Positions 35,735 to 45,109 of a DNA stretch of 64,000 nucleotides are shown here, piece by piece. Position 1 is the stretch's first letter. Every line of letters starts with the position of its first letter. The translations under genes were made by a program, and so were the position numbers. The notes under the pieces were generated by a model, which was not told the origin of the DNA, did no database searches, and saw nothing but the letters and a program-made list of their open reading frames with translations. The stretch comes from Sphingobacterium zeae (GTDB lineage: Bacteria > Bacteroidota > Bacteroidia > Sphingobacteriales > Sphingobacteriaceae). The stretch spans positions 248,001 through 312,000 of the forward strand of contig NZ_JAUTBA010000001.1 of the NCBI RefSeq assembly GCF_030818895.1. Direction: 5' to 3'.

Positions 35735-36595
35735 ATGCCTCATACTGACAATTTATTTTTATGTGCTGATTTAGGCGGTACACATTGTTCATCGGGTCTT
35801 GTGCAGGTGTCATCTGGGTATGTCATTGACGGATCCTATTTCCGGGGGAATGTAAATAGCCATGCGGAAAGAGGGCAGATCTTGTCTGAGATAAAAGAAA
35901 CGATTGATAAGACGCTGAGAGCAGCCACGGTTCGTCCATCCAAAATTTTTATATCCTGTCCCGGTCCTTTCGATTATGAAAATGGCATATCTTTAATGGA
36001 CGGCATGAATAAATATCAAGCCCTGCTACATGTTAATCTAAAAAATTTTTTTTCGGCTATCACTGGTGTTGATGTAGCGTCGATCTACTTTTATAATGAC
36101 GCTTCGGCCTTTCTGCTGGGTGAAGTTGTCAATAAAAAAATCGAAACTAAGCGGGTTGTAGGCCTGACCTTAGGAACAGGACTGGGCTCTTCGCTTTATG
36201 AAAATGGGACAATCGTAGATCTCAATTTAGGATCAGCAATATTTCATACAGGTATCGTTGAAGATGTGCTCTCAACCCGCGGGATGCTGTCGCATTTAAA
36301 AGAAGTATTTGGATCCGCGCCGGTAAGCAATATAAAAGACTTGGTACACCTGGATGGCCTGGATGAGTACAGAAAGGAAGCTTTTGGTTTCTTAAGCGAG
36401 CAGCTGGTTGCTTTCATTAAGGAATATATCTGTCCATTAAACCCTGACTCAATTATCATTGGAGGCAGTATTGCCAAAGCACACATCTATTTTTTTGATA
36501 AGCTCCGGTCTGCCCTTGATGTGGATCTGTCCATTGCATCATTTGATGAACGCAACTTATTTCTTGGATTAACCCTTAAGACATTTAGTATATGA
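35735..36595 (+). CDS. ROK-like sugar kinase
   Basis: A 286-residue ASKHA-fold sugar kinase. The phosphate-1 motif is DLGGT (Asp12 to Thr16), the catalytic Asp is D122 in YNDASAFLLGE, and LTLGTGLGSSLYENG is the phosphate-2 loop. The CxCGxxGCxE zinc motif of typical ROK proteins is missing; the region reads VEDVLSTRGML. ATG35735 is chosen: the frame opens at a TTG in the operator (35696), but 13 extra residues would overlap the palindrome. It probably phosphorylates the monosaccharide released by this locus, perhaps mannose or glucose. Its stop overlaps the transporter start by 4 bp. Confidence 0.75.
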   Translation: MPHTDNLFLCADLGGTHCSSGLVQVSSGYVIDGSYFRGNVNSHAERGQILSEIKETIDKTLRAATVRPSKIFISCPGPFDYENGISLMDGMNKYQALLHVNLKNFFSAITGVDVASIYFYNDASAFLLGEVVNKKIETKRVVGLTLGTGLGSSLYENGTIVDLNLGSAIFHTGIVEDVLSTRGMLSHLKEVFGSAPVSNIKDLVHLDGLDEYRKEAFGFLSEQLVAFIKEYICPLNPDSIIIGGSIAKAHIYFFDKLRSALDVDLSIASFDERNLFLGLTLKTFSI

Positions 36596-37869
36596 AACCC
36601 ATCTGGAAATTTACATTAATCGCTTCTTTGGGCGGCTTTTTGTTCGGTTTTGAAACAGCCGTCATCTCGGGTGCAGAACAGATTATACAGAAACTCTGGC
36701 ATCTGGATGCTGTCCGTCATGGACTTACCGTATCGATCTCCCTGATCGGGACCATTATAGGAGCCATAGTCGCCGGACGTATGGCCGACCGTTATGGGCG
36801 CAAACCCGTGCTTTATTTTGTTGCCTCTTTATATCTGCTCTCGGCATTGGGCTGTGCATTAGCTTCCATATGGGAACTTTTCCTGCTCTTCCGTTTGCTG
36901 GGCGGACTTGCTGTCGGCATCAGCTCTGTGGTCGGACCGGTATATACGTCTGAAATAGCACCAGCAAAAGACCGGGGCAAACTTACAGGAACCTTTCAGA
37001 TTATGATCGTACTTGGCATTTTTACTGCCTACCTGACCAATTTTCTCTTTATGAGCGTTGAATCTGGCGGCTGGCGATACATGCTCGGTATCATGGCGGT
37101 TCCTGCCCTATTATTTGTGCTCTTATTGAATCTCATTCCCGAAAGTCCCAGATGGCTGCTGCAGCGGGGACAGGCCGATAAAGCGCGTGCAAGTTATCTG
37201 CGGCTAGAAACGCCGGCTGAGATGTTGGGCAACCAGTCCCAAATACCAGCTAAAAATGTCAGCCTTTTTCAAAAAAGATATGCCAGGCCGATACTTTTTG
37301 CTGTTCTGCTGGCATTCTTCAATCAAATGACAGGGATCAATGCGATCTTATATTATGCCCCGCGGATCTTTGAAATGGCTGGTTTTAATGCAGAGCTGGC
37401 CTACCTTCAGCCTATTTTTATCGGCGGTACCAATTTGCTCTTCACCTTGGCCGGCATGAGCATTATCGATCGTTTTGGCCGGAAGAAATTGCTGCTGACG
37501 GGCGCAATCGGCATGTTCTTATTCCTGCTATTGGCTGCATTTGGCCTAAAAGGAGTAAATCCGCAGTTTTTACTTTTTTATATCATGGGCTTTATAGCAT
37601 CTTTTGCCTTATCACAGGGGGCTGTTATCTGGGTGTTTCTGGCCGAAATTTTCCCCAATGAGGTCCGCGCACAAGGCTCTTCACTGGGAAGTACGACGCA
37701 TTGGCTGTTCGCGGCCATTATATCCTGGGTGTTTCCCATTATCGTAGAAGGGAGCGTGCTCGGCGGTTATTATGTTTTTCTTTTTTATGCACTGATGGTC
37801 GTTGCTTCGTTCGTTTTTATCCTGTTTATGCCCGAAACGAAAGGTAAAGCACTTGAGGAAATAAATTGA
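36592..37869 (+). CDS. Sugar:H+ symporter, MFS sugar porter family
   Basis: A 425-residue inner-membrane transporter with 12 predicted membrane segments. Sugar-porter signatures are GRMADRYGRKPVL (loop 2-3), PESPRWLLQRG (end of segment 6), IIDRFGRKKLL (loop 8-9) and PETKGKALEEI at the C-terminus, as in XylE/GalP-type carriers. It would carry monosaccharide from the periplasm to the kinase encoded just upstream. Translational coupling is likely from the 4-bp overlap. Confidence 0.9.
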   Translation: MKPIWKFTLIASLGGFLFGFETAVISGAEQIIQKLWHLDAVRHGLTVSISLIGTIIGAIVAGRMADRYGRKPVLYFVASLYLLSALGCALASIWELFLLFRLLGGLAVGISSVVGPVYTSEIAPAKDRGKLTGTFQIMIVLGIFTAYLTNFLFMSVESGGWRYMLGIMAVPALLFVLLLNLIPESPRWLLQRGQADKARASYLRLETPAEMLGNQSQIPAKNVSLFQKRYARPILFAVLLAFFNQMTGINAILYYAPRIFEMAGFNAELAYLQPIFIGGTNLLFTLAGMSIIDRFGRKKLLLTGAIGMFLFLLLAAFGLKGVNPQFLLFYIMGFIASFALSQGAVIWVFLAEIFPNEVRAQGSSLGSTTHWLFAAIISWVFPIIVEGSVLGGYYVFLFYALMVVASFVFILFMPETKGKALEEIN

Positions 37870-37933
37870 GCCCTATCCATATTAAATAATTATTAATTCT
37901 CCATCATGATGCGATAGTGTAGTATAAACTTCT

Positions 37934-37959
37934 TAGTTTCGCTTTGCAAAACCGGTTTT
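37934..37959 (+). promoter_or_regulatory. Promoter -7 element and probable LacI operator 2
   Basis: TAGTTTCG at 37934-37941 is a near match to the Bacteroidota -7 element. Directly after it is AAAACCGGTTTT (37948-37959), a 12-bp palindrome whose left side extends the match to operator 1 (GCAAAACCGGTTTT). The arrangement is the same as before the kinase gene. ATG of the GH130 gene is 72 bp downstream. Confidence 0.7.
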
Positions 37960-38031
37960 CTATAGTCGTTTACTTGTTTTGATGACGATAAATATATTTT
38001 CAATAACACCCTATATTAAATTAGCTGAAAT

Positions 38032-39207
38032 ATGATAAAACAAATTAAAAATCTGTACAAGCCCCTATCCATAATGACGATTATGTTCACTTTTTGGGGC
38101 TGCAGCACGCAAAAACAACAAACCCATCCTGCCCAAGACTGGGTGATGGGCGGTTTTGTTCGTCCAATAGGAGTAAACCCAGTCATTGAGCCGGATAGTA
38201 CGACAACTTTTATGGATCCCATGTATGGAAAAGCAGTGCACTGGGAGAATAATGACACTTTCAATCCTGCGGCCGTTGTAAAAGGCGATAGCATTTATGT
38301 GCTTTATCGGGCCGAAGATAAAACTGGTATAAAAATCGGACATCGGACTTCCCGGCTTGGACTTGCCTCGAGTGCGGATGGGACACATTTTAATCGCCGG
38401 CATACGCCTGTTTTTTATCCCGGAAATGATAGTCAGCGTGAATTTGAGTGGCCAGGCGGAACTGAGGATCCCCGGATAGCAGAAGCTGCGGATGGCACCT
38501 ATGTGATGTTCTATACGCAGTGGAACCGAAAAGTACCCCGCTTGGGTGTGGCCACCTCAAGGGATCTTAAAAACTGGACGAAATATGGCCCTATTTTTAA
38601 AAAATCGAAAGTACTGCCTGACCTGGTCAACAGATCGCATAAATCAGCGTCGATCGTCACCAAACTGGAGCACGGCAAGCAGCTGATTGCTAAAGTAAAC
38701 GGGAAGTACTGGATGTATTGGGGCGAGCATGGGGTATATGGCGCCACCTCAGACAATCTGGTAGATTGGGAACCGATTGTCGATGAAAGGGGTGAACTGA
38801 AAGCATTCATCTCTCCCAGGGAGGGGTATTTTGATAGTTCTTTAACCGAATGCGGCCCGCCAGCCATCCTGACAGATAAAGGAATCCTGCTATTGTACAA
38901 CGGTAAAAACCATCCTGAAAAAGGAGATAAGCGGTTTAACAGAGGCACTTATTCGGCGGGGCAGGTTCTTTTCGACAGCAAAGATCCGGGTAAAGTATTG
39001 GCAAGGATGGACGTGCCTTTTTTAAGGCCCATGGAAGCGTTTGAAAAAAGCGGACAGTATGTAGACGGTACAGTGTTTATTGAAGGTCTTGTATATTTTC
39101 AGCAGAAATGGTTTCTCTACTATGGCTGCGCTGACTCAAAAGTAGGAGTGGCCATTTTTGATCCTGAGAAGCCAGCTGCTCTGGATCCGCTGCCTAAAGT
39201 GAAATAA
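38032..39207 (+). CDS. GH130 lipoprotein, predicted beta-1,2-mannosidase
   Basis: A 391-residue GH130 enzyme with a lipoprotein-type signal (TFWGCST), so it acts in the periplasm or at the outer membrane. The five-bladed propeller starts near DTFNPAAVVKGDSIYVLYRAED. GGTEDPRI carries the acid catalyst Asp146. As recalled from the family, BT3780 uses Glu227 and Glu268 for hydrolysis rather than phosphorolysis and Lys199 for beta-1,2-mannoside choice. Here Glu232 (YWGE), Glu273 (TECGPP) and Lys204 (SHKSAS) fall at the same spacing, each offset by five. Secretion also favours a hydrolase over a phosphorylase. Alternative GH130 specificities remain possible until tested. Confidence 0.82.
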   Translation: MIKQIKNLYKPLSIMTIMFTFWGCSTQKQQTHPAQDWVMGGFVRPIGVNPVIEPDSTTTFMDPMYGKAVHWENNDTFNPAAVVKGDSIYVLYRAEDKTGIKIGHRTSRLGLASSADGTHFNRRHTPVFYPGNDSQREFEWPGGTEDPRIAEAADGTYVMFYTQWNRKVPRLGVATSRDLKNWTKYGPIFKKSKVLPDLVNRSHKSASIVTKLEHGKQLIAKVNGKYWMYWGEHGVYGATSDNLVDWEPIVDERGELKAFISPREGYFDSSLTECGPPAILTDKGILLLYNGKNHPEKGDKRFNRGTYSAGQVLFDSKDPGKVLARMDVPFLRPMEAFEKSGQYVDGTVFIEGLVYFQQKWFLYYGCADSKVGVAIFDPEKPAALDPLPKVK

Positions 39208-39279
39208 GTTTAGATGTATATCGCCAAATTGAAGAACATCTACGTTTACAAAATAATAACCATATAGAAATCTTATAGT

Positions 39280-42200
39280 ATGATACAGCGTGATTTGAAT
39301 GTACCCTACAAAAAAGCTTTAAAAGCGAGCTTGTTAGGGATTGCACTAATGACATCCGCGGCTTACGGACATGAGCGTTGGGACAATAGTCCCATACACG
39401 TGTCCATTGCCAAAGCTCCCGTCCAGATAAACGGACAAGTTGTGGATGCCGCCAATAATCCGATTGCAGGAGCTACTGTACAAATAAAGCGTACGCCATC
39501 CATCGGAACCAGTACGGACGGTACTGGGAAATTTTCCATTGCAGCAGAACCCGATGAAACGCTGCTGATATCTGCCACTGGCTATAAAAGTCAGGAAATC
39601 ATGCTGGGGGGAAGAACAAACTTATCCATTATATTGCAGGATAGTGTAGCGATGATGGACGAGGTGGTCGTGGTGGGATATGGTGTGCAGAAACGTGCTT
39701 CCGTAACAGGCGCTGTTGCTTCGATACAGGCCGATGAACTGATCAAAGTGAAAACACCGAATGTAACAAATATGCTGGCAGGCAGACTGCCGGGGATCCG
39801 CGCTGTACAGCGCAGCGGTGCTCCGGGCGATGATGGTGCCTCGGTGGATATCCGTGGATACGGCAGCATGCTTGTTATCGTCGACGGTGTACAACGGGAT
39901 TTCGCGCAGGTCGATCCAAATGATATTGAATCTATATCGATATTAAAGGACGCTGCTGCTGCGGTGTACGGGTTTAAAGGCTCAAACGGAGTATTACTGG
40001 TCACCACCAAAAAAGGGACTAACGCGAAAACCAAAGTGGAATACAATGGGTATTATGGCATCCAGCAGGTAACCCGCTATCCACGCATGATGAACGCTTA
40101 CGAATATGCATCACTGTATAATGAAGCGATCTATAACACCAATCCGTATACAGGGGTGCCTGCCTATAGCCAAGAACAGCTCGATAGTTATAAAAGCGGA
40201 TCGCAAGGTACCGACTGGTGGGATGCCATGGTACGGAACAATGCTCCACAGAGTTCGCACAATGTCAGCATCTATGGCGGGAATGATAAGGTCAAATATT
40301 ATAATTCCGTCGGATATGTAGATCAGGGGGGGATTTTGAGATCAGATGACTGGAACTTCAAAAGGTATAATTTACGTTCCAATATAGACCTGAATGTCGC
40401 GCCAAATTTTACGGTCGGATTTAAATTGACAGGGCGTCTTCAAGACCGTGAGAAACCATATGGCGCTGATGATCTGTTTACCCAGGCTCAGATGGCTATT
40501 CCGATTTATAATATTTATGCCAACAATAATCCGGATTACTGGCAGGCAATCGGAAATATGGCCAATCCTATCCATAGTTCCTACATTGATAATAGTGGCT
40601 ATGAGTCACGCCTGAGAAGAGAGTTCAATGGCTCGCTGGACCTCAATTGGAAGCTGCCTTGGGTATCCGGTCTTTCATTGCGCGCCATGGTGGCTTATGA
40701 CTACAAAAATAGCGAATGGAAAACCTGGCAAAAAGCTCTGAGCGATTACCAGTATAATCAGACGAATGAACAGTATACGGAGGTCGCTTTGCGAAAAAAG
40801 GCCAGTCTAGAGTCCAAGATGGAAAATCTGTATATGCCCACACAGCAGTATTCGATCAATTACAACCGTGTATTTGGACAAAAACATGATGTAAGCGGTT
40901 TACTGTTATGGGAGGCTTATCATGACCGCTTGACCGATATTCTAGGATTTAGGGAATCTTCCATCGGTATCATTGACGATATCAGTAAGGGGGACACCGA
41001 GAACCAGAATACAAGCGGCAAAAGTGTGGAAACGGCTCACGCTGGTCTTGTGGGACGGTTTAATTATGCCTATGATCGAAAATATCTGCTTGAACTGAAT
41101 TTTCGCTATGATGGGTCTTATAAATTTCGACGCGACCGGAGATGGGGTTTTTTCCCGGGGGTATCGGCCGGCTGGCGGATTTCGGAAGAGAAATTCTTCA
41201 AGGAAAACCTCTCCCACTTTGACAATGTAAAAATCCGGGGTTCATACGCCAAAGTCGGCGATGAGGGAGATTTTTCTGCATTCCAATATCTGGATGGATA
41301 TGTTTATGGCGGAAGTTATGTACTTGGGACTGGTGGCTTATCTTCGGGGCTGAGAAGCAGTGGGATGGCTAATCCTTGGTTGACATGGTATGAATCTAAT
41401 ATCATGAATTTAGGGTTTGAAGCTTCTTTTAAAAATGGATTGATCAATACCGAGTTCGACTGGTTTAGAAGGGAACGTTCTGGATTACCGGCGACAAGAC
41501 AAGGTACTTTTCCGACAACATTTGGCGAGTCTATGCCACAGGAAAATCTAAATTCTGATATCAATACTGGATTTGAATGGACTGTCGGCCATAAAAACAA
41601 GATCGCTGATTTTGCCTATAATGTTTCGGCTAATTTTTCCGTTACACGGATTCGATATGGCTATGTTGAACGTGCCGCGTCAACCAATCTTTACGATAAC
41701 TGGCAGAAAAATAATAACGATAGAAATAAAGATATCCGATGGGGAAAGACGGTCTTAGGCCAATTCTCATCTTATGAGGATATCTTAAACTCTCCCGTTC
41801 AGGATAATAATGGCAACCGTTCTCTGCTTCCGGGTGATTTAAAGTTCAAAGATGTAAATGGCGATGGGATCATAGACGGCAACGATGTGGAACCAATTGG
41901 GCACGGTGCAACGCCAAGAATGTATTATGGTCTTAATCTAGGAGCTAATTATAAGGGCTTTGACATGACGTTATTCTTTCAGGGGGCCGCAGGTCATGAC
42001 ATCTACATCAGCGGTGATATCCTCGATCCATTTATACAGCAGGGACTCGGCAATGGCTTTGCTTTTATGACCGACCGATGGCATCGAGCAGATCCTTCGG
42101 ATCCCAATAGTGAGTGGATCCCCGGAACTATGCCGGCTGCTCGTGTAACAGGGCAGGTAGACAACAGATCCGATAACTCATGGTCCTTACATAAAGCGGA

Positions 42201-42426
42201 TTATCTGCGCTTAAAAACTTTGGAAGTCGGATACTCGCTCCCAAAAAGCTGGATACAGTCTTTAAAAATTGACCGGTGCAGAATTTATTTCAATGCCAAT
42301 AACTTGCTGACTTTTACGGGAAGCGATGAATTATTAAAAAATATCGACCCTGAAAGCAATCAAAGCCGATTACGTTATTATCCGCAATTGAGAACATTCA
42401 ACTTGGGTGTTAATTTAGTTTTATAA
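39280..42426 (+). CDS. SusC/RagA-family TonB-linked outer-membrane transporter
   Basis: A 1048-residue TonB-dependent transporter. N-terminal sequence with a hydrophobic segment (about 14-29) serves as the signal, followed by a carboxypeptidase-like domain (INGQVVDAANNPIAGATVQI, about 50-125), the MDEVVVVGYG TonB-box-like motif, the plug signature DAAAAVYGFKGSNGVLLVTTK, and a barrel ending in LGVNLVL. It lies 72 bp after the GH130 gene and 13 bp before susD. It would import glycan fragments from the cell surface. Confidence 0.95.
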   Translation: MIQRDLNVPYKKALKASLLGIALMTSAAYGHERWDNSPIHVSIAKAPVQINGQVVDAANNPIAGATVQIKRTPSIGTSTDGTGKFSIAAEPDETLLISATGYKSQEIMLGGRTNLSIILQDSVAMMDEVVVVGYGVQKRASVTGAVASIQADELIKVKTPNVTNMLAGRLPGIRAVQRSGAPGDDGASVDIRGYGSMLVIVDGVQRDFAQVDPNDIESISILKDAAAAVYGFKGSNGVLLVTTKKGTNAKTKVEYNGYYGIQQVTRYPRMMNAYEYASLYNEAIYNTNPYTGVPAYSQEQLDSYKSGSQGTDWWDAMVRNNAPQSSHNVSIYGGNDKVKYYNSVGYVDQGGILRSDDWNFKRYNLRSNIDLNVAPNFTVGFKLTGRLQDREKPYGADDLFTQAQMAIPIYNIYANNNPDYWQAIGNMANPIHSSYIDNSGYESRLRREFNGSLDLNWKLPWVSGLSLRAMVAYDYKNSEWKTWQKALSDYQYNQTNEQYTEVALRKKASLESKMENLYMPTQQYSINYNRVFGQKHDVSGLLLWEAYHDRLTDILGFRESSIGIIDDISKGDTENQNTSGKSVETAHAGLVGRFNYAYDRKYLLELNFRYDGSYKFRRDRRWGFFPGVSAGWRISEEKFFKENLSHFDNVKIRGSYAKVGDEGDFSAFQYLDGYVYGGSYVLGTGGLSSGLRSSGMANPWLTWYESNIMNLGFEASFKNGLINTEFDWFRRERSGLPATRQGTFPTTFGESMPQENLNSDINTGFEWTVGHKNKIADFAYNVSANFSVTRIRYGYVERAASTNLYDNWQKNNNDRNKDIRWGKTVLGQFSSYEDILNSPVQDNNGNRSLLPGDLKFKDVNGDGIIDGNDVEPIGHGATPRMYYGLNLGANYKGFDMTLFFQGAAGHDIYISGDILDPFIQQGLGNGFAFMTDRWHRADPSDPNSEWIPGTMPAARVTGQVDNRSDNSWSLHKADYLRLKTLEVGYSLPKSWIQSLKIDRCRIYFNANNLLTFTGSDELLKNIDPESNQSRLRYYPQLRTFNLGVNLVL

Positions 42427-42439
42427 AAACCGTTATACT

Positions 42440-44338
42440 ATGAAAATGAAATATTTCAGTCCTCTCTTTGTGAGCTGTGCACTTACACTGAGTTTATATA
42501 GCTGTAATGATTATCTGGATCGGGAACTCACTAGCGGTGTCATAACTTCTGATTTGATCTGGGAAAGCCCGCAGGCGATACAGTCCGTGCTGGTCACCAT
42601 GTACGATGAAGGATTAAGATTAGATGAATTTGACGACTGGTTTACAGGAAAATCTAATCTGCTCAACTTGACTTCCTTGTCGGACGAAGCCACAGGGGCG
42701 TACCAGAAGGATTATGCGTTCAGTAATGCCAATTCGATATATACCTATAGTGATTATGTATTTGAAGATCCGTTTGCGACCAGATACGTACAGATACGCC
42801 GCACCAACGACTTCCTCAAGAAGCTGAACGAGACTGCTGTCCTGAGTACGGAAGAAAAACGTGTGATCGACGCTGAAGCACGCTGGATAAGGGCAATGCA
42901 ATATTTCGGACTGGTTAAACGCTATGGAGGAGTTCCTCTGCTGACAGCGCCGCAGGAATATGTGCCCGGAGATTTTGAAGGATTGCAGGTACCTAGAAAT
43001 AAGGAGTCAGAAGTGTATGATTTTATTATCGCTGAGTGTAAGGCAATCAGTGATATCCTTCCCGCATCCAGAACTGCTGAAAGTAAATATAGGGCATCTA
43101 AAGGTGCCGCGCTTGCTCTATGTTCGCGAGCTGCGCTTTATGCTGGTTCAATTGCAAAATATGGTTCGAACGCCAATTTAAGCGGTGAGGCGGTCACACG
43201 TGGATACGTGGGAATAGCATCCAGTGAGGCAATGCGGTATTTTACGGAATCATACAATGCTTCAAAAGCATTGCTGGACGCAGGTACCTATAGCCTTTAC
43301 AATAAAAATGCCGACAAAGCGGAGAATTTCTATGAACTGTTTTCCAAAAGTGTTAATGGTAATAATGGGGAATATATCTTTCAGAAAACATTCAATGTTT
43401 CAGCGGGAAAAGGTCACATGTGGGATAAGATGAATGCTCCTTTTTCCTATCGTGGTGACGGATGGGGATGTGGTGTAACTCCTACGCTTGAAATGGTCGA
43501 AGCATTTGAATACAGCGATGGAAGCCCCGGTAAATTGGCCTTAAAAAATACGGATGGGACACCACGTAGTTTTGATAGTCCCTATGATCTTTTCGCTGGC
43601 AAGGATCCGCGTCTATTTGCTTCCATCTATGTACCCGGAGCTCCTTTAAAGGGCAGCAAGGTCGAATGGATACGGGGGGTGATCAATGGACAAAATGGCT
43701 CGGGACAAAAATATCAGGCACAGAATCAGCCGGACAAAGATAATGTGGCTACAATCGATGGCGTGAGGTACAATACTTCAGGTAAAGATGGTGGTGCAGA
43801 CGTGGGAGATGCTTCAAAAACGGGGTTTTATATGCGAAAGTTTTTTGATGAAACGCTTACGGATATGACTAATATTGATGCCAAACGCTCGGAAACACCT
43901 TGGGTAGTATTTCGCCTTGGTGAAATTTACCTCAATCTTGCCGAGGCCTGTGTAGAGCTCGGCGGAAGAGACGCAGAGGCTCTCCAGGCGGTTAATGCCA
44001 TTCGTTCGCGGGCCGGGATCCAGCCTCTTGAAGCGATATCCACCGCTAAAGTAAGACAGGAGCGAAAGGTAGAGCTCGCTTTTGAAAAGCTGCGTTTTTG
44101 GGATCTCAAACGATGGCGGGTGGCCCATTTGGATGAATCTCAGGGCGGACTTACCAACTATAGGGGGACCGCATTATACCCTTGGTTCAATGTCAAAAGT
44201 AAGAAGTTTACTTTCGAAACCGGAGTTCCTCCTAAGCAAAAGAGATTATTTCTGGAAAGAAACTATTATATCCGCATCAGTCCGACGGACTTGAGCACAA
44301 ACCCGCAACTGGTTCAGAATCCGGGATACGGTAATTAA
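42440..44338 (+). CDS. SusD/RagB-family glycan-binding lipoprotein
   Basis: A 632-residue lipoprotein (signal LTLSLYSCNDYLD, lipobox YSC). The SusD core is clear: AEARWIRAMQYFGLVKRYGGVPLL, the later RLGEIYLNLAEACVELG and the terminal ERKVELAFEKLRFWDLKRWR block. It pairs with the SusC-type gene 13 bp upstream. Length is at the upper end of the family. Confidence 0.94.
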   Translation: MKMKYFSPLFVSCALTLSLYSCNDYLDRELTSGVITSDLIWESPQAIQSVLVTMYDEGLRLDEFDDWFTGKSNLLNLTSLSDEATGAYQKDYAFSNANSIYTYSDYVFEDPFATRYVQIRRTNDFLKKLNETAVLSTEEKRVIDAEARWIRAMQYFGLVKRYGGVPLLTAPQEYVPGDFEGLQVPRNKESEVYDFIIAECKAISDILPASRTAESKYRASKGAALALCSRAALYAGSIAKYGSNANLSGEAVTRGYVGIASSEAMRYFTESYNASKALLDAGTYSLYNKNADKAENFYELFSKSVNGNNGEYIFQKTFNVSAGKGHMWDKMNAPFSYRGDGWGCGVTPTLEMVEAFEYSDGSPGKLALKNTDGTPRSFDSPYDLFAGKDPRLFASIYVPGAPLKGSKVEWIRGVINGQNGSGQKYQAQNQPDKDNVATIDGVRYNTSGKDGGADVGDASKTGFYMRKFFDETLTDMTNIDAKRSETPWVVFRLGEIYLNLAEACVELGGRDAEALQAVNAIRSRAGIQPLEAISTAKVRQERKVELAFEKLRFWDLKRWRVAHLDESQGGLTNYRGTALYPWFNVKSKKFTFETGVPPKQKRLFLERNYYIRISPTDLSTNPQLVQNPGYGN

Positions 44339-44343
44339 TTGAG

Positions 44344-45069
44344 ATGTATAAAATTATGATAAATATGAAGAATATTTTTTTTATGCTCGGTGTTATGCTG
44401 ATTGCTGTCATGAACAGTTGTGAAAATGAGATCGATAATCTGGAGGCTCCAAATGGCGGACTGCACGGAACCGTTTATGATATGGAAACAAACAAGCCTA
44501 TTCCGCTGCCCGTGGAGGGATCGGGTGGCGTACTGGTTTCTTTATTTGAAATAGGGACAAATGCGACTGCTTCTGTCGATTTCAGAGCGAATGCAGACGG
44601 ATCTTATACCAATAATAAAGTGTTTAACGGGAAGTATAGGGTGGTCGTAAATGGTCCTTTTATAGGGGTTTGTGAAGGCTATACCACGGTTAATGGGCAG
44701 ACGCAGTACGATTTGAAAGCTACCCCTTTTTCCCGTATTGCAGCGTCGGCGACCATTTCCGCAAGAAATCAGGTCGAAATAGCATTTAAAGTCAATAAGG
44801 CGGATGAATCCTTTACGTTTACCAATGTATCTGTCATGTGGAACTATACACCGCGAGTAGATGAAAATAATGCTAATTATGTCACAAAGACCGCGAAAGG
44901 CAAAATAGAAGAAGGTACACATGTCTTTGAACTGGCCAATGACAAACAATTTGTCGAGAACTTCTACAAAATCAAGGCAAATGGCAACAAAATCTACGTC
45001 AGGGTAAGTGCGACGGTAAACGGTGTCGTGAATTATAGTGATACCATAGAATTGATAGCAAATGACTGA
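44344..45069 (+). CDS. DUF3823-like surface lipoprotein
   Basis: A 241-residue lipoprotein with a signal (MLIAVMNSCENEID). The DNLEAPNGGLHGTVYDMETNKPIPL start fits DUF3823, a carbohydrate-binding-like beta-sandwich encoded after SusD. A second domain (about 125-241) is fibronectin-like. ATGs at 44344, 44356 and 44365 are all possible; 44365 (MKNIFFML) gives the most typical signal. It is the third surface protein of this operon and probably binds substrate. Confidence 0.78.
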   Translation: MYKIMINMKNIFFMLGVMLIAVMNSCENEIDNLEAPNGGLHGTVYDMETNKPIPLPVEGSGGVLVSLFEIGTNATASVDFRANADGSYTNNKVFNGKYRVVVNGPFIGVCEGYTTVNGQTQYDLKATPFSRIAASATISARNQVEIAFKVNKADESFTFTNVSVMWNYTPRVDENNANYVTKTAKGKIEEGTHVFELANDKQFVENFYKIKANGNKIYVRVSATVNGVVNYSDTIELIAND

Positions 45070-45109
45070 TCAAATAACACGCAAAGTGAAACCTACAAAA
45101 AAGTCACTG

